DNA of 64,000 nucleotides from Bifidobacterium psychraerophilum (GCF_000741705.1 NZ_JGZI01000008.1:186001-250000); one strand, 5' to 3'; shown: positions 50,177 through 59,383, counted from the first letter of the stretch. Numbers and translations: made by a program. Notes: generated by a model not told the origin, from the letters alone.

Positions 50177-52618
50177 ATGGAACTTGAGAATCTATCGGTT
50201 TTGGAAGAGGCGTCACTGCTCTCCGGGGCCTCGGAATGGGATTCGCGGGGCATCGCGAAAGCGGGGATACCCAGTTTCGTGATGAGCGACGGCCCTCATG
50301 GCGTGCGCCGGCAGCTGGGTTCCGGCGATCACCTTGGCATCGGTGAGTCCAAGCCGGCCACGTGTTTCCCGACGGCAAGCGCCCTGGCGAATTCATGGGA
50401 CCCCGATCTTGCGGAAGAGATGGGGAAGGCCCTGGGTGAAGAGGCCAGAAAGCTTGATGTGAATGTGTTGCTGGGGCCGGGCCTCAACATCAAACGCAAT
50501 CCCCTGTGCGGACGCAACTTCGAGTACTACTCGGAAGACCCGATCCTTGCGGGCCGGATGGCGGCCGGTCTGATCAGAGGGATTCAGGAGAATGGTGTTT
50601 CGGCCTGTCCCAAGCATTTCGCGGTCAACAGCCAGGAATTGCGCAGGCAGGCGTCGAATTCCGTGATCGATGAGCGGACGATGCGTGAAGTGTACCTGAC
50701 CGCCTTCGAGATCGCCGTGCGTGAGGCGAAACCCTGGAGCATCATGACCTCCTACAATCAGATCAACGGGGTCTACGCGCATGAGAACCATCACCTGTTG
50801 CAGGATATCCTCCGTGACGAATGGGGTTTCGACGGCATGGTGGTATCCGATTGGGGAGGATCCAATTCGGCCGTGGATGCGGTGAAGGCCGGTGGCTCCT
50901 TGGAGATGCCCTCCCCGGGGTACACCTCCGTGAAGGAGATTGTCGATGCCGTGGCGGCAGGGCGGCTCTCCAAAAGCGATATCGACCGCAGGGCCGCCGA
51001 GGTCGCGCGGATCGCCTCCCGAACCCGGACGACGGGTGTGCAGCGTGACGCACTGCTGGATGCGGCGAGCATCGATGCCCACCACCAGTTGGCCCGTCGA
51101 GTCGCGGAATCGTGTCAGGTGTTGCTGAAGAATGACGTCGTCGCGGGCCGGACCGTTCTTCCGCTGGCACCGCAAAGCAGGGTCGCCGTGATCGGTGACA
51201 TGGCGAAGACCCCACGCTTCCAGGGAACCGGCTCTTCCAAGGTCAATTCGACAAGGGAGGAGAGTCTGCTGGATGAATTCATGCATTCGGCGGATGTCAC
51301 GGTCGCGGGATACCGCCAGGGATATGAACGTCAGGGCGATGCCAATCCGGCGCTGATCGAGGATGCCGTCGCCTTGGCATCCGGGGACGGCACCGAGGTC
51401 GTGGTTGCGGTGCTCGGGCTCGATGAACGAAGCGAATCGGAGGGCCTTGATCGCGAGCATATGAAGCTGCCTGCCGTCCAGAATGATCTGATGAAAGCCC
51501 TGAAGGCCGTTGGCAAACCGATCGTCGTCGTGCTGATCGCCGGGTCGCCGGTTGAACTGCCTTGGATCGATGATGTGGATGCCTTGCTGTACGTCGGGCT
51601 TGCAGGGCAGGCGGGCGCCTCGGCTTCGCTGCGCGTCCTGACCGGAGCGGTGAACCCCTCGGGCCACCTTGCTGAAAGCTGGCCGGTCTCGTATGACGAC
51701 TGTCCGAATTCGCAGTGCTTCCCGGTCGCGGAGCGTGATGCGGTCTATCGTGAGGGACCTTTCGTCGGTTACCGCTATTACGAGACGGCGGATGTACCCG
51801 TGCGATTCCCCTTCGGATACGGATTGACGTATTCGAGATTCAGCTATTCGGATCTGCATGTGGATGAGCAGGGCATCGCGTTCAGCGTCAGCAACACGTC
51901 GGATGTCGCAGGTGAAAGCGTCGTGCAGCTGTATGTGCGAGGGCCGGCGAATGGCGTGCTTCGTCCTGACCGCGAGCTCAAGGCCTTCGTCAAGGTCGCC
52001 TTGCGGGGGCATGAGAGCAGCAGGGTCCGCATCGACTTTGATCGCTATACATTCAGGCATTTCGATCAGACAAGCCAGTCATGGAAGGTCGAAACGGGTC
52101 GCTGGACCGTGATGGTCGCAGAGCACTGCGAAAGCGTCATGTTGCAGGCCGAGCATGAGGTGGTCGGTGATATGGAGCCGGTACCCGCCGACCCCGAACT
52201 CGGCGCCTATCTGAAAGGACGGGTGAAGGAAGCGGGGGATGCGGAACTCGCCGTGTTGTTCGGTCGGCCCGTACCGGCACCGAAGAAAGCTGCGGTGTTC
52301 GGCGCGAACGATCCGATTCTCGCCTGGCAGGATTCACCGGGGTTCCTCGCCCGGACGATGGTCAGGATACTGCTGCGGCACGAGCGCAAAACGCGTGAGA
52401 AAACCGGTTCCCCGGATCTCAATGCTCTGTTCGTGCTCAATATGCCGCCGCGTGTGATGTGCAAGATGACCCGGGGGCAGATCAATGCCGACATGGTGGA
52501 TGCGGTGGTTGCCATCGCGAACGGTCATGCCTGCCGGGGCATGGGATCATTCATCGCGGCTTATATCCGAAACAGGAAAGCCAATAGGAACATTGCGAAG
52601 GAGCTTCAACATGGCTGA
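50177..52618 (+). CDS. GH3 beta-glucosidase, canonical order, cytosolic
   Basis: 813 residues from ATG 50177, which has GAGGAAG upstream. The TIM barrel comes first: SDGPHGVRRQ, KHFAVNSQE and the nucleophile Asp225 in MVVSDWGGSN. It is followed by the alpha/beta domain (residues about 300-550), an FnIII-like domain (about 575-660) and a C-terminal extension (NALFVLNMPPRVMCKMT). No signal peptide is present. Members hydrolyse gluco-oligosaccharides and glycosides such as gentiobiose or cellobiose. The pairing with a surface GH3 suggests outside trimming followed by intracellular hydrolysis. GtrA overlaps the end by eight bases. Confidence 0.92.
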   Translation: MELENLSVLEEASLLSGASEWDSRGIAKAGIPSFVMSDGPHGVRRQLGSGDHLGIGESKPATCFPTASALANSWDPDLAEEMGKALGEEARKLDVNVLLGPGLNIKRNPLCGRNFEYYSEDPILAGRMAAGLIRGIQENGVSACPKHFAVNSQELRRQASNSVIDERTMREVYLTAFEIAVREAKPWSIMTSYNQINGVYAHENHHLLQDILRDEWGFDGMVVSDWGGSNSAVDAVKAGGSLEMPSPGYTSVKEIVDAVAAGRLSKSDIDRRAAEVARIASRTRTTGVQRDALLDAASIDAHHQLARRVAESCQVLLKNDVVAGRTVLPLAPQSRVAVIGDMAKTPRFQGTGSSKVNSTREESLLDEFMHSADVTVAGYRQGYERQGDANPALIEDAVALASGDGTEVVVAVLGLDERSESEGLDREHMKLPAVQNDLMKALKAVGKPIVVVLIAGSPVELPWIDDVDALLYVGLAGQAGASASLRVLTGAVNPSGHLAESWPVSYDDCPNSQCFPVAERDAVYREGPFVGYRYYETADVPVRFPFGYGLTYSRFSYSDLHVDEQGIAFSVSNTSDVAGESVVQLYVRGPANGVLRPDRELKAFVKVALRGHESSRVRIDFDRYTFRHFDQTSQSWKVETGRWTVMVAEHCESVMLQAEHEVVGDMEPVPADPELGAYLKGRVKEAGDAELAVLFGRPVPAPKKAAVFGANDPILAWQDSPGFLARTMVRILLRHERKTREKTGSPDLNALFVLNMPPRVMCKMTRGQINADMVDAVVAIANGHACRGMGSFIAAYIRNRKANRNIAKELQHG

Positions 52619-53198
52619 TGACAAGAGGAGCGATACGTCTCGCAATGCGCGTGATGACGGCGGTCGGGAATCGATGGGCGTGGTGCGCAAGTGGATCTCG
52701 GACCATCCGAATGTGTGGGAGTTCATCCTGTTCAACGTGCTTTCGAATATCTCGACCATCACGAGATTCGTCGTCGCATGGATCGGGACCGCTGTTTTCG
52801 TCTCGGCCCTGGGGCTTACCGAACCCTTCAGCTTCCTGCTGTTCAATTACACATCTGAAGGCTCGAACGGTATCGGTGGTTTCCTGACATTTCTTGCGGC
52901 CGAAGTGCTGGCACAGATAGTGAATTTTGTGGTACAGATGAAGTGGGTGTTCAAATCCGATTCCGCCTTCGCCGATGCAGCCTGGAAATATGCGATTCTC
53001 GCAGTGCTCATCGTCGTGGTCAATCTGGTGCTCCCGGGATATGTGACCGCTCTGTGCGTCTCCTGGGGTATGAATTCAGGGATCGCCGCCACGGTGGCAT
53101 CGGTGGTGAACACGTTGCTTGCGGTGGTGGTCAGCTATCCCCTGCTCAAGTTCTGGATCATGCCGAAACATGATGCACGATCCGGAGATGAGGGCTGA
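52611..53198 (+). CDS. GtrA-like membrane protein
   Basis: 195 residues from ATG 52611 with AAGGAG eight bases upstream, inside the end of the GH3 gene. After a charged N-terminal 35 residues come four membrane segments (starting EFILFNVLSNISTITRFVV and ending LLAVVVSYPLLKFWIMP), the GtrA topology. Family members help move lipid-linked sugars across the membrane for cell-surface glycosylation. Coupling to a GH3 glucosidase is uncommon to my knowledge. The GT2 gene at 55430 could be a functional partner. Confidence 0.85.
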   Translation: MADDKRSDTSRNARDDGGRESMGVVRKWISDHPNVWEFILFNVLSNISTITRFVVAWIGTAVFVSALGLTEPFSFLLFNYTSEGSNGIGGFLTFLAAEVLAQIVNFVVQMKWVFKSDSAFADAAWKYAILAVLIVVVNLVLPGYVTALCVSWGMNSGIAATVASVVNTLLAVVVSYPLLKFWIMPKHDARSGDEG

Positions 53199-53224
53199 GG
53201 GTCTCAGCTGTGCCAGCGTTGTTC

Positions 53225-53261
53225 GGTGCGGGCGGTCCTTGTGCGCAGGGCCGTCCGCACC
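53225..53261 (+). terminator. Terminator after the GH3-GtrA operon
   Basis: Bases 53225-53238 pair with 53248-53261 (14-bp stem with two G-U pairs, 9-base loop), separating GtrA from the two-component genes. Confidence 0.8.
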
Positions 53262-53336
53262 AGGCTCGTTGACAGGTGCTGGTCGCCGCGGTGAGGGGGA
53301 AGGAAGCGCAATCCGTATATGGAAGTAGGCCACGGC

Positions 53337-54056
53337 ATGGAGAATATTCGTATTGGCGTCGTCGAGGATGATCCGCTGGCGAGACGATCGGTTCTCGATT
53401 ATGTCGAGCGTTTCGCCAAGGAGAGCGGTGAGCGTTTTACCATCTCGGTCTTCGAGGATGGTGCCCAGATCGTGGAGCGTTATACGCCGGTGTATGACAT
53501 CCTCCTGCTTGATATCGAAATGGCCAATATGGACGGCATGGAGGCCGCGCGGCGTATCAGGGAACGCGATGAAAGCGTCGTCATCGTGTTCATCACGGCG
53601 GCGCCACAGTACGCGATAAGCGGGTACGAGGTCCAGGCGCTTTCCTACCTGCTCAAACCCGTACCGTGGTTTGCGTTCAAGCAGGAGCTGAAACGCTCCA
53701 TCGATATGGTCCGGCGGCGGGCGGGCGAGTCCATGCTGGTCGAAACACGGTCGCAGCAGTTGCGGTTGGAGCTGTCCCACGTCGTCTACATCGAGTCGAT
53801 TCGTCATACCATCATCATTCACACCTTGAGTGGGAAGCTATCGATATCCAGCACTCTCAAGGAGCTGGAGGAGGAATTGAAAAGCCATGATTTCTTCAGG
53901 TCGAACGCCTGTTATCTGGTGAATCTCGGCCACGTCACGGCTGTGGAGGACCAGGATTGCCTGATGTCGAATGACGAGCGTCTGCGGATCAGCCGACCAA
54001 GGAAAAAGGCCTTCCTCGCCGCATTGGCCGATTACCTCGGAGCCATGCCGCGATGA
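53337..54056 (+). CDS. LytTR-family response regulator
   Basis: 239 residues from ATG 53337. The receiver domain occupies residues 1-120 with phospho-acceptor Asp59 (ILLLDIEM), acidic pair EDD and Lys in LLKPV. The LytTR DNA-binding domain covers residues about 140-235 (VVYIESIRHTIIIHTLSG, FFRSNACYLVNLGHV). The gene overlaps the histidine kinase start by ATGA. Regulators of this class control surface and peptide-signalled functions (AgrA, ComE). TTGACA at 53269-53274 is a candidate -35. Confidence 0.92.
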   Translation: MENIRIGVVEDDPLARRSVLDYVERFAKESGERFTISVFEDGAQIVERYTPVYDILLLDIEMANMDGMEAARRIRERDESVVIVFITAAPQYAISGYEVQALSYLLKPVPWFAFKQELKRSIDMVRRRAGESMLVETRSQQLRLELSHVVYIESIRHTIIIHTLSGKLSISSTLKELEEELKSHDFFRSNACYLVNLGHVTAVEDQDCLMSNDERLRISRPRKKAFLAALADYLGAMPR

Positions 54057-55375
54057 ACGCCACCATCATGAATGCCCTGCCGGATATCCCCAGGCTGTAC
54101 ACGGCGCTGTGCGAGTGGCTTGCATGTCTGGTGTATCTGGCCGTCGTCTATCGTCGCGCCAAGAGGATATGGAGCGTGGCGGTCGTAACACTGGGATTGC
54201 CGATGATGATCGCCCTGCAGTATCTGGGCGGGATCATGCCGAAGAAACTGTGGACCTTGGGTATGCTGCTCGCCTTCTCGGGCATGTATCTGATCATCAT
54301 ATTGGCCGGCAAGCTCGGTAAGCGGGAGGCCCTGTATCTTACGGCCAGGGCTTTTGTGCTGGCTGAGCTGGTGGCCTCCCTTCACTGGCAGCTGGTCACA
54401 TTCCTGAATATCGGATGGCAGGGTGAGGGAAACAGATTGCTGTCCGTCGGCATGCTGGTGGTGACCTATGCGGCGTGCTTCTCGCTCGCATGGTTGGTGG
54501 AACGCAATAATTTCAGTCAGAGCGCGCCGACCGTTCCCAGCAGGTCGACCACGGTCGGCACGGTGGGCATCACCATCGTGACCTTCGCCATGAGCAATCT
54601 GAGTTTCGTCTCGACGAACACACCCTTTTCCGGCACGGTCGGGCAGGAGGTGTTCTACATTCGCACACTGGTCGATTTCTGTGGTTTCGTCATACTCTTT
54701 GCCCAGCAGGAGCAGTCCCGCAGGCTCGCCATGAACGCGGAGCTCGCATCAATCGATGCGCAGTTGCAGAGCCAGCATCAGGAGTATCTGCAGTCGAAGG
54801 CCAATCTTGAATCATTGGGAAGGCTCGCGCATGATCTCAAGCATCAGATCTCGGCCCTACGGGTGGAAGTCGATCCTTCGCATCTGGCACAGGGTTTCGA
54901 ACAGCTGGAAGCCTCGGTGCAGCAGTACAGCGCCCAACAGCATTCCGGGAACCCTGTGCTGGACGTCATCCTAACCAGTAAGACACGCACATGCATGGAT
55001 CGTGGGATCACACTCACCGCTGTCGCCGATGGCAAACTGCTGGGCACGATGTCTTCCATGGATATAGCCACCCTCTTCGGCAATGCCTTGGATAACGCGA
55101 TCGAGGCGACATCCAAACTCGCCGATCCCGAGTCAAGACTGATCCGTCTCGCCCTCTACTCCCAGAACCGCTTCGTGGTCATCCGTGTGGAGAACTACTT
55201 TGCATCCAGTCTGCAGACCGATACGGCGGGGAACCTCAGGACCACGAAACGCGATAAGGGCAATCACGGTTACGGCATGAAATCCATCAGGCATGTTGCG
55301 CAACAGTATGGTGGCGAGATCTCGGTCAGGACGAAGGATCACTGGTTCATACTCGCGATTCTGCTTCCGGAATGA
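54053..55375 (+). CDS. GHKL-type sensor histidine kinase (AgrC/ComD-like)
   Basis: 440 residues. The N-terminal 225 residues hold about six or seven membrane segments with no extracellular domain. Residues 225-290 form the dimerisation helix with phospho-His260 in GRLAHDLKHQISAL. The ATPase domain has the N box NALDNAIEATSK and G box NHGYGMKSI, characteristic of HATPase_c_5. The build matches peptide-sensing kinases paired with LytTR regulators. No AgrB-like protease or signal-peptide gene is adjacent, so the stimulus is unknown. Confidence 0.92.
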   Translation: MNATIMNALPDIPRLYTALCEWLACLVYLAVVYRRAKRIWSVAVVTLGLPMMIALQYLGGIMPKKLWTLGMLLAFSGMYLIIILAGKLGKREALYLTARAFVLAELVASLHWQLVTFLNIGWQGEGNRLLSVGMLVVTYAACFSLAWLVERNNFSQSAPTVPSRSTTVGTVGITIVTFAMSNLSFVSTNTPFSGTVGQEVFYIRTLVDFCGFVILFAQQEQSRRLAMNAELASIDAQLQSQHQEYLQSKANLESLGRLAHDLKHQISALRVEVDPSHLAQGFEQLEASVQQYSAQQHSGNPVLDVILTSKTRTCMDRGITLTAVADGKLLGTMSSMDIATLFGNALDNAIEATSKLADPESRLIRLALYSQNRFVVIRVENYFASSLQTDTAGNLRTTKRDKGNHGYGMKSIRHVAQQYGGEISVRTKDHWFILAILLPE

Positions 55376-55429
55376 GATTGGCGCCTCGATCTGGATGCCG
55401 TTGTGTGACAGGGCTTTCGTCGGCGGTAT

Positions 55430-56485
55430 CTAGTTGAATCCGATTGCCGCTTCGGCTATGCGATATCCAAAGCGAACCACCAGACGCCCGGTCTGCCCCG
55501 GTATGTTGATGAGTCTGCACAGTGTGGCAGACCGCACATCCTCGGCGATGATGGATGACCTGTTCTCCAGCTGCTGCCATAGATGCTGCTTCATCTGGTA
55601 GTTCTCCTGTTTCTTGGAAAGAATCAGGAAGGTGGAAGTGATGACGCAATTGATCGACAGATAGTGGATCATATAGCGGTAGAGGCCCGTGGGCACGGAG
55701 TCCGGCTCGGGAGTCAGCTGCGTCATGATCCGGTTCACCAGCATGAGTTGGCTGACCCGCGACACCATGGTTTTGGTTTCCACCGATTGGCCCTGTCTGC
55801 CTGTGAAGTAGCGGTAGAAATTCGTGTCGACGTAAAGCAGTGTCGAGGTGTGGGGCAGCGGCTGATATGAGAAAATGAAATCCACATAGAACATGTGGTC
55901 GGGTAGCTGCATATGCGATTGGCGGAGCACCGAGGCCTTGAAAATCAGCGAATGCATGATCAGATACTGATTCGTTCTGAATGTCCCGATATCGTCCCAG
56001 GACAGCGTTCTGCCCGTCGGCATCACATTGTCGTAACGGACCACATGCTTGAAATGCTTGTTCTGCTTCTCATACACATAGTTGGTGACCACGAGGTCCA
56101 CGGCCGAGCTTTGGCGGAGCTGCTCCCGCAGCGTTGTCAGCACGGTGATGAGGGAGGAGGGGTCAACCCAGTCGTCGGCATCGATGACTTTGATGTATGC
56201 GCCGCCCGCATGGGCCATGCCGGTATTGATGGCGCCCCCATGACCCCGATTCGATTGATGGATGACCTTCAGCAGACCGGGGTTCGCGAGCGCATACTCA
56301 TCGGCGATAAGCCCGGTCTCGTCCGTGGAACCGTCGTTGACGACGATGATCTCGACGTCCGGGGCCTGGGAGGAGAGCAGTGAGGAGATGCAGCGTCCGA
56401 CGTACTCGGCGACATTGTATGCCGGGACGATAAAGGAAAGCGTTATCGGTGCATGGGTGACGTAGTGGTCTACCGTTTCTGTCAT
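55430..56485 (-). CDS. GT2 family glycosyltransferase
   Basis: 351 residues from the ATG at 56485. The GT-A domain begins LSFIVPAYNVAEYVGRCISSLL and contains IIVVNDGSTDETG and the metal-binding DADDWVD. The C-terminal half has no membrane segment and looks globular. It transfers a sugar from a nucleotide donor to a surface glycan or lipid; acceptor unknown. It converges on the kinase gene and stands alone on its strand. TTGATA with TACCAC 17 bp downstream (minus strand, near 56570-56545) is a possible promoter. Confidence 0.88.
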   Translation of the reverse strand: MTETVDHYVTHAPITLSFIVPAYNVAEYVGRCISSLLSSQAPDVEIIVVNDGSTDETGLIADEYALANPGLLKVIHQSNRGHGGAINTGMAHAGGAYIKVIDADDWVDPSSLITVLTTLREQLRQSSAVDLVVTNYVYEKQNKHFKHVVRYDNVMPTGRTLSWDDIGTFRTNQYLIMHSLIFKASVLRQSHMQLPDHMFYVDFIFSYQPLPHTSTLLYVDTNFYRYFTGRQGQSVETKTMVSRVSQLMLVNRIMTQLTPEPDSVPTGLYRYMIHYLSINCVITSTFLILSKKQENYQMKQHLWQQLENRSSIIAEDVRSATLCRLINIPGQTGRLVVRFGYRIAEAAIGFN

Positions 56486-57045
56486 AACAGCGCCCTGCCT
56501 GTTCATCGTCGACCGCCGCATGCTGCGCTCATTGGCGTCATGTGCGTGGTATGTCTCTTCGAGAAGCCTATCAACGTCGGAAGGGAGAAAACTGTGAATC
56601 GGCAGACCGCTTCTTGTGAATTCCCCTGTCGCATATGACGGTTAATGCTCAGCACCATGACGACCTCGCTTCTCCTTCGAACGGTATGCAGCGCTTCCTC
56701 TTCCGGGCATCAGCGGTATCGGGCGGATGATGCGCCGATGTCACAGTGCATTGCGATGTCACTGTGCATTGCGATGTCACCGTGTCCCTCGATGTCACCA
56801 TGTACCGGAAGCCGTTCGCGCTGCTGTTACGGGTACTGCTGTGTACGGGTCTCTCCACCATTGCATCATGGTGGTGGACCGCGATCGCGCGGATACTCCC
56901 AATCTGCCGCTTTGACCGCATAAACGGTGTCGCCGGAGTGTGCCTGGGTGTGTGCCTGGGAGTGTCGGGTGAAGGTGCGTTGCGTTGGAAAGATCAGATG
57001 CTAAACTGAGTGCTCGTGCGTGTATCCGAGTTCTCGGAGCGTCAT
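56486..57045. other. Gene-free stretch upstream of tRNA-Gly
   Basis: 560 bases without a convincing gene. It contains the GT2 promoter region, an 18-bp tandem repeat (56737-56808) and the promoter region of tRNA-Gly. Frames on both strands across the repeat lack ribosome binding sites and give repetitive, Cys/Trp-rich products, so they are not called. Confidence 0.55.
56737..56808 (+). repeat. Four tandem imperfect 18-bp repeats
   Basis: Units start at 56737, 56755, 56773 and 56791, each beginning GATGTCAC. The first two are GATGTCACAGTGCATTGC and GATGTCACTGTGCATTGC; the third and fourth diverge after the first eight or nine bases. The spacing is not that of CRISPR. Confidence 0.9.
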
Positions 57046-57119
57046 GCGGGCGTAGTTCATCGGTAGAATGGAAGCTTCCCAAGCTTCAGAGGCGGGTTCG
57101 ATTCCCGTCGCCCGCTCCA
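57046..57119 (+). tRNA. tRNA-Gly (anticodon CCC)
   Basis: 71 bases plus an encoded CCA. The acceptor stem is GCGGGCG with CGCCCGC, the anticodon arm GAAGC-TTCCCAA-GCTTC gives CCC, and the T arm is GCGGG-TTCGATT-CCCGT. All three arms fold. Confidence 0.95.
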
Positions 57120-57290
57120 CTGGGGTTCGGACTCCTTCCCATTTGTTGGAAGTGGTATGAACCTGTTGTGTGCGGTGTATGCGGTACGCTTCGCGGCACC
57201 ATGTGCCCTATCCCTTATGTATTCCAGTCTGTTTCGGTGCCCGCCGTTGCCGTGGGAGATGCCTTCGAATCCGAGCCGGATTGTTGATAC

Positions 57291-57307
57291 GACCTCTCAG
57301 AGAGGTC
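57291..57307 (+). promoter_or_regulatory. Inverted repeat upstream of the DUF2316 gene
   Basis: GACCTCT and AGAGGTC flank CAG, 36 bases before the start codon. It could be an operator for a dimeric regulator or a short mRNA hairpin. Confidence 0.4.
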
Positions 57308-57342
57308 CCGGTGAAGACCGCCTGCGAAGAGAAGGAGAGACG

Positions 57343-57645
57343 ATGTCTTTGAATGGTGCACAGCGGAACGCGACCCGAGCCGAGTTCAGAAGGAATTTCC
57401 AGTTGCTGGACCTTGCGCCCGGCGATGCCGCGAGGGCGCTGGGGGTTGACGATGCGCGCATTGAGGGGATTATGAGCTTGGAGCTTGTGCGGCATCTCGA
57501 AGACGCGTGGGTGTTGCGGGCTTTCCTGATCGACCGGGCGGAGGAGTCGGGTGTGCAGTTGGTGCCGTTTACGGCGCTGCGCGGTGACCCCGAAGACTAC
57601 CCTTTCCTCGATGCGGAACGAGTCCACGCCCAGTTGCTGGACTAG
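57343..57645 (+). CDS. DUF2316 family protein
   Basis: 100 residues from ATG 57343, with AAGGAGA upstream. MSLNGAQRNATRAEFRRNFQ, then a helix-turn-helix-like LAPGDAARALGVDDARIEGIM, then EDAWVLRAFLIDRAEESG and VPFTALRGDPEDYPFLD match the small DUF2316 family over its full length. The helical core suggests nucleic acid binding, but no function is established. Single gene after tRNA-Gly. Confidence 0.88.
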   Translation: MSLNGAQRNATRAEFRRNFQLLDLAPGDAARALGVDDARIEGIMSLELVRHLEDAWVLRAFLIDRAEESGVQLVPFTALRGDPEDYPFLDAERVHAQLLD

Positions 57646-57681
57646 GTGCCCGTCCCGCCGCGGTTGCGCCGCTGAAAGCCG

Positions 57682-58770
57682 TCAGTTCCGGATCTCATGG
57701 GCGTGTTTGCCGAAATACATGAGTTCCCACAGTGCCGGTTCCGTTATCTCCTCAATGACCTCACCCCGCTCCTTATGGCTGAGGGTGACCGTACCGTCGA
57801 AGCGCAGATAGCAGCCGTCAAAACCCATGAGACGTGCCAGAAGTTTTTTGAAACCGGGAACACTGTCGATGAAATAGTTGCGCAGTATGGTGTGCTCGCG
57901 ATGGTAGGCGATGGTGTATTCGCTGTCTCCGTCACGATAGGTGTAGCTGTGAATATCGGCAACCGGCTTGTGCGTTTGCTCATCAATATGGATGCCGGAT
58001 TTGCTGAAGCTGACTTTGCGGTCATCGTCCGCAAGGACTTTGCCATCCTTGGCGATCATGAAAGGATTGGTCTCGCTGTACCCGTATCGCTTCTCTGAGG
58101 TGATGTGGGAGGTGATGAAGGTGTATGGCCCCGCGGAACCGCGGCCCCAGTACCAGTTGTTGACGACTGAGGGCATGGACACATTGCCCCAGTTGTGGTC
58201 ATGGTAGCCATGGCCCTCCGCGCTTGTGGATTCGCCGTTCACGCTGTATGTCGCCATGACCTTGCCCTTCGGCACCGCGGGCAGCCATGCGAAATACCGT
58301 TCTTCTTCGCGTCCGTAATAGATGTATCCGGTACCGGGGCGCCAGGATTCGACCTCCCCGGTGAGCGTCACGTCGACGGTGAGTTCCTCGATGGTGGCCG
58401 TGATGTGGTTGCTATGCAGATCGCCTCTGAAAGCGTTGCTTCCTATGCGCACGTCGCAGGATTCCTTGGAGGCTGAGAACAGGTCGGGGGAGAAGAGCAT
58501 GGACTTGTTGATGCTTCTTCCATCGGGCAGGTCGAGATCCATCGCGATTTGAGGCGCGAGGCCTCCCTTGGGTGACGCCGCATCCTTGGTGAAAAAGGTG
58601 ATGACCAGTTTGCTGCCGTTGTCCAGATGGCTGTCGAAATACCACCATTCGTAGCTGCCGCTTTCGTTGGGATCGGTATGCAAGCCATCCTCGAACTGCC
58701 GGATGTCGTGCGTGAGTCCCAGTTTTTGGAAAAACCTGGGGGATGACGCCAGTACTGCGGGTTCCTGCAT
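57682..58770 (-). CDS. CrtC/AttH-like lipocalin-fold protein
   Basis: 362 residues. SGSYEWWYFDSHLDNGSKLVI and GHGYHDHNWGN are the signature segments of the hydroxyneurosporene synthase (CrtC) / AttH-like superfamily, which is built from two lipocalin-type barrels. No signal peptide is evident. Some relatives hydrate carotenoid or terpene double bonds; most bacterial members have no known substrate, and no carotenoid genes are nearby. The gene lies 49 bases downstream of a TetR gene on the same strand, so it is probably the regulated target, perhaps acting on a lipophilic compound. Confidence 0.8.
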   Translation of the reverse strand: MQEPAVLASSPRFFQKLGLTHDIRQFEDGLHTDPNESGSYEWWYFDSHLDNGSKLVITFFTKDAASPKGGLAPQIAMDLDLPDGRSINKSMLFSPDLFSASKESCDVRIGSNAFRGDLHSNHITATIEELTVDVTLTGEVESWRPGTGYIYYGREEERYFAWLPAVPKGKVMATYSVNGESTSAEGHGYHDHNWGNVSMPSVVNNWYWGRGSAGPYTFITSHITSEKRYGYSETNPFMIAKDGKVLADDDRKVSFSKSGIHIDEQTHKPVADIHSYTYRDGDSEYTIAYHREHTILRNYFIDSVPGFKKLLARLMGFDGCYLRFDGTVTLSHKERGEVIEEITEPALWELMYFGKHAHEIRN

Positions 58771-58819
58771 GGGTGAATGCTCCTGAGATGTTGATGGAAG
58801 GTACCTGATGATGATTGGG

Positions 58820-59383
58820 TTATGGCTCGGGATGTGTGTAGCGCCTGATGAGCGTGTGAACGGTTTCTCTTGCCCACTCGGCCTGCCCGTCCTCCCGGGA
58901 GAGCGCCCTGAGCATCACCCCTTGCATCGCGGCGACGACTGCCGGTGCGCTGGCTGTTCCGACCGCCGCCTCCACGATCGCCTCCGCTCGGTTATTGAGC
59001 CTTTCGGAAACGGGACGAAGTTGTGGATCCGATTGCGCGGCTATCAGGAGTTGCAGCAGCATCAGCACCAGTTCCCTATGGTTCTGGCACAGCTCGTAGG
59101 CGAGAGCTCCCGCGGTGCCTTCGGGGGAACGGTGTTCTTCGTCCCCATGGCGGACGGCGTTCTCCATGACCGAGATGACCTGGTCGCCGATCCATTCGAA
59201 CATCGCATCCCTCAACGCGGCGATTGTCGGGTAATGGTAGGTTACCGACGCCAGGGAGACGCTTGAGGAGAGTGCCACGGCCCTGTGGGTCACCGCGCTG
59301 ACACCCTTCTGCGCGGCCAGGTCGGTTGCGGCGGACATCAGCGCGTTGCGGCGAAGCGCGCCACGTTCCTTTCTTCCGTCCAT
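58820..59383 (-). CDS. TetR family transcriptional regulator
   Basis: 187 residues. The N-terminal helix-turn-helix reads NALMSAATDLAAQKGVSAVTHRAVALSSSVSLASVTYHYPT, with a variable all-helical ligand domain after it. AGGGG lies upstream of the ATG. A palindrome sits 32 bases before the start, so autorepression is likely. It is first in an operon with the CrtC/AttH-like gene. Confidence 0.9.
   Translation of the reverse strand: MDGRKERGALRRNALMSAATDLAAQKGVSAVTHRAVALSSSVSLASVTYHYPTIAALRDAMFEWIGDQVISVMENAVRHGDEEHRSPEGTAGALAYELCQNHRELVLMLLQLLIAAQSDPQLRPVSERLNNRAEAIVEAAVGTASAPAVVAAMQGVMLRALSREDGQAEWARETVHTLIRRYTHPEP

Noticed and set aside
50393-52060. A 555-codon open frame on the minus strand inside the second GH3 gene
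   Set aside because: The plus strand encodes a complete GH3 enzyme with catalytic residues; the antisense product has low-complexity basic composition and no motif.
56737-56808. Considered as a CRISPR array
   Set aside because: The units are contiguous 18-mers with no spacers, and no cas genes are in the window.
56746-57009. Cys/Trp-rich frame across the 18-bp repeat (also a minus-strand frame at 56649-56921)
   Set aside because: The products mostly translate the DNA repeat, start codons lack ribosome binding sites, and the plus frame runs into the tRNA-Gly promoter region.
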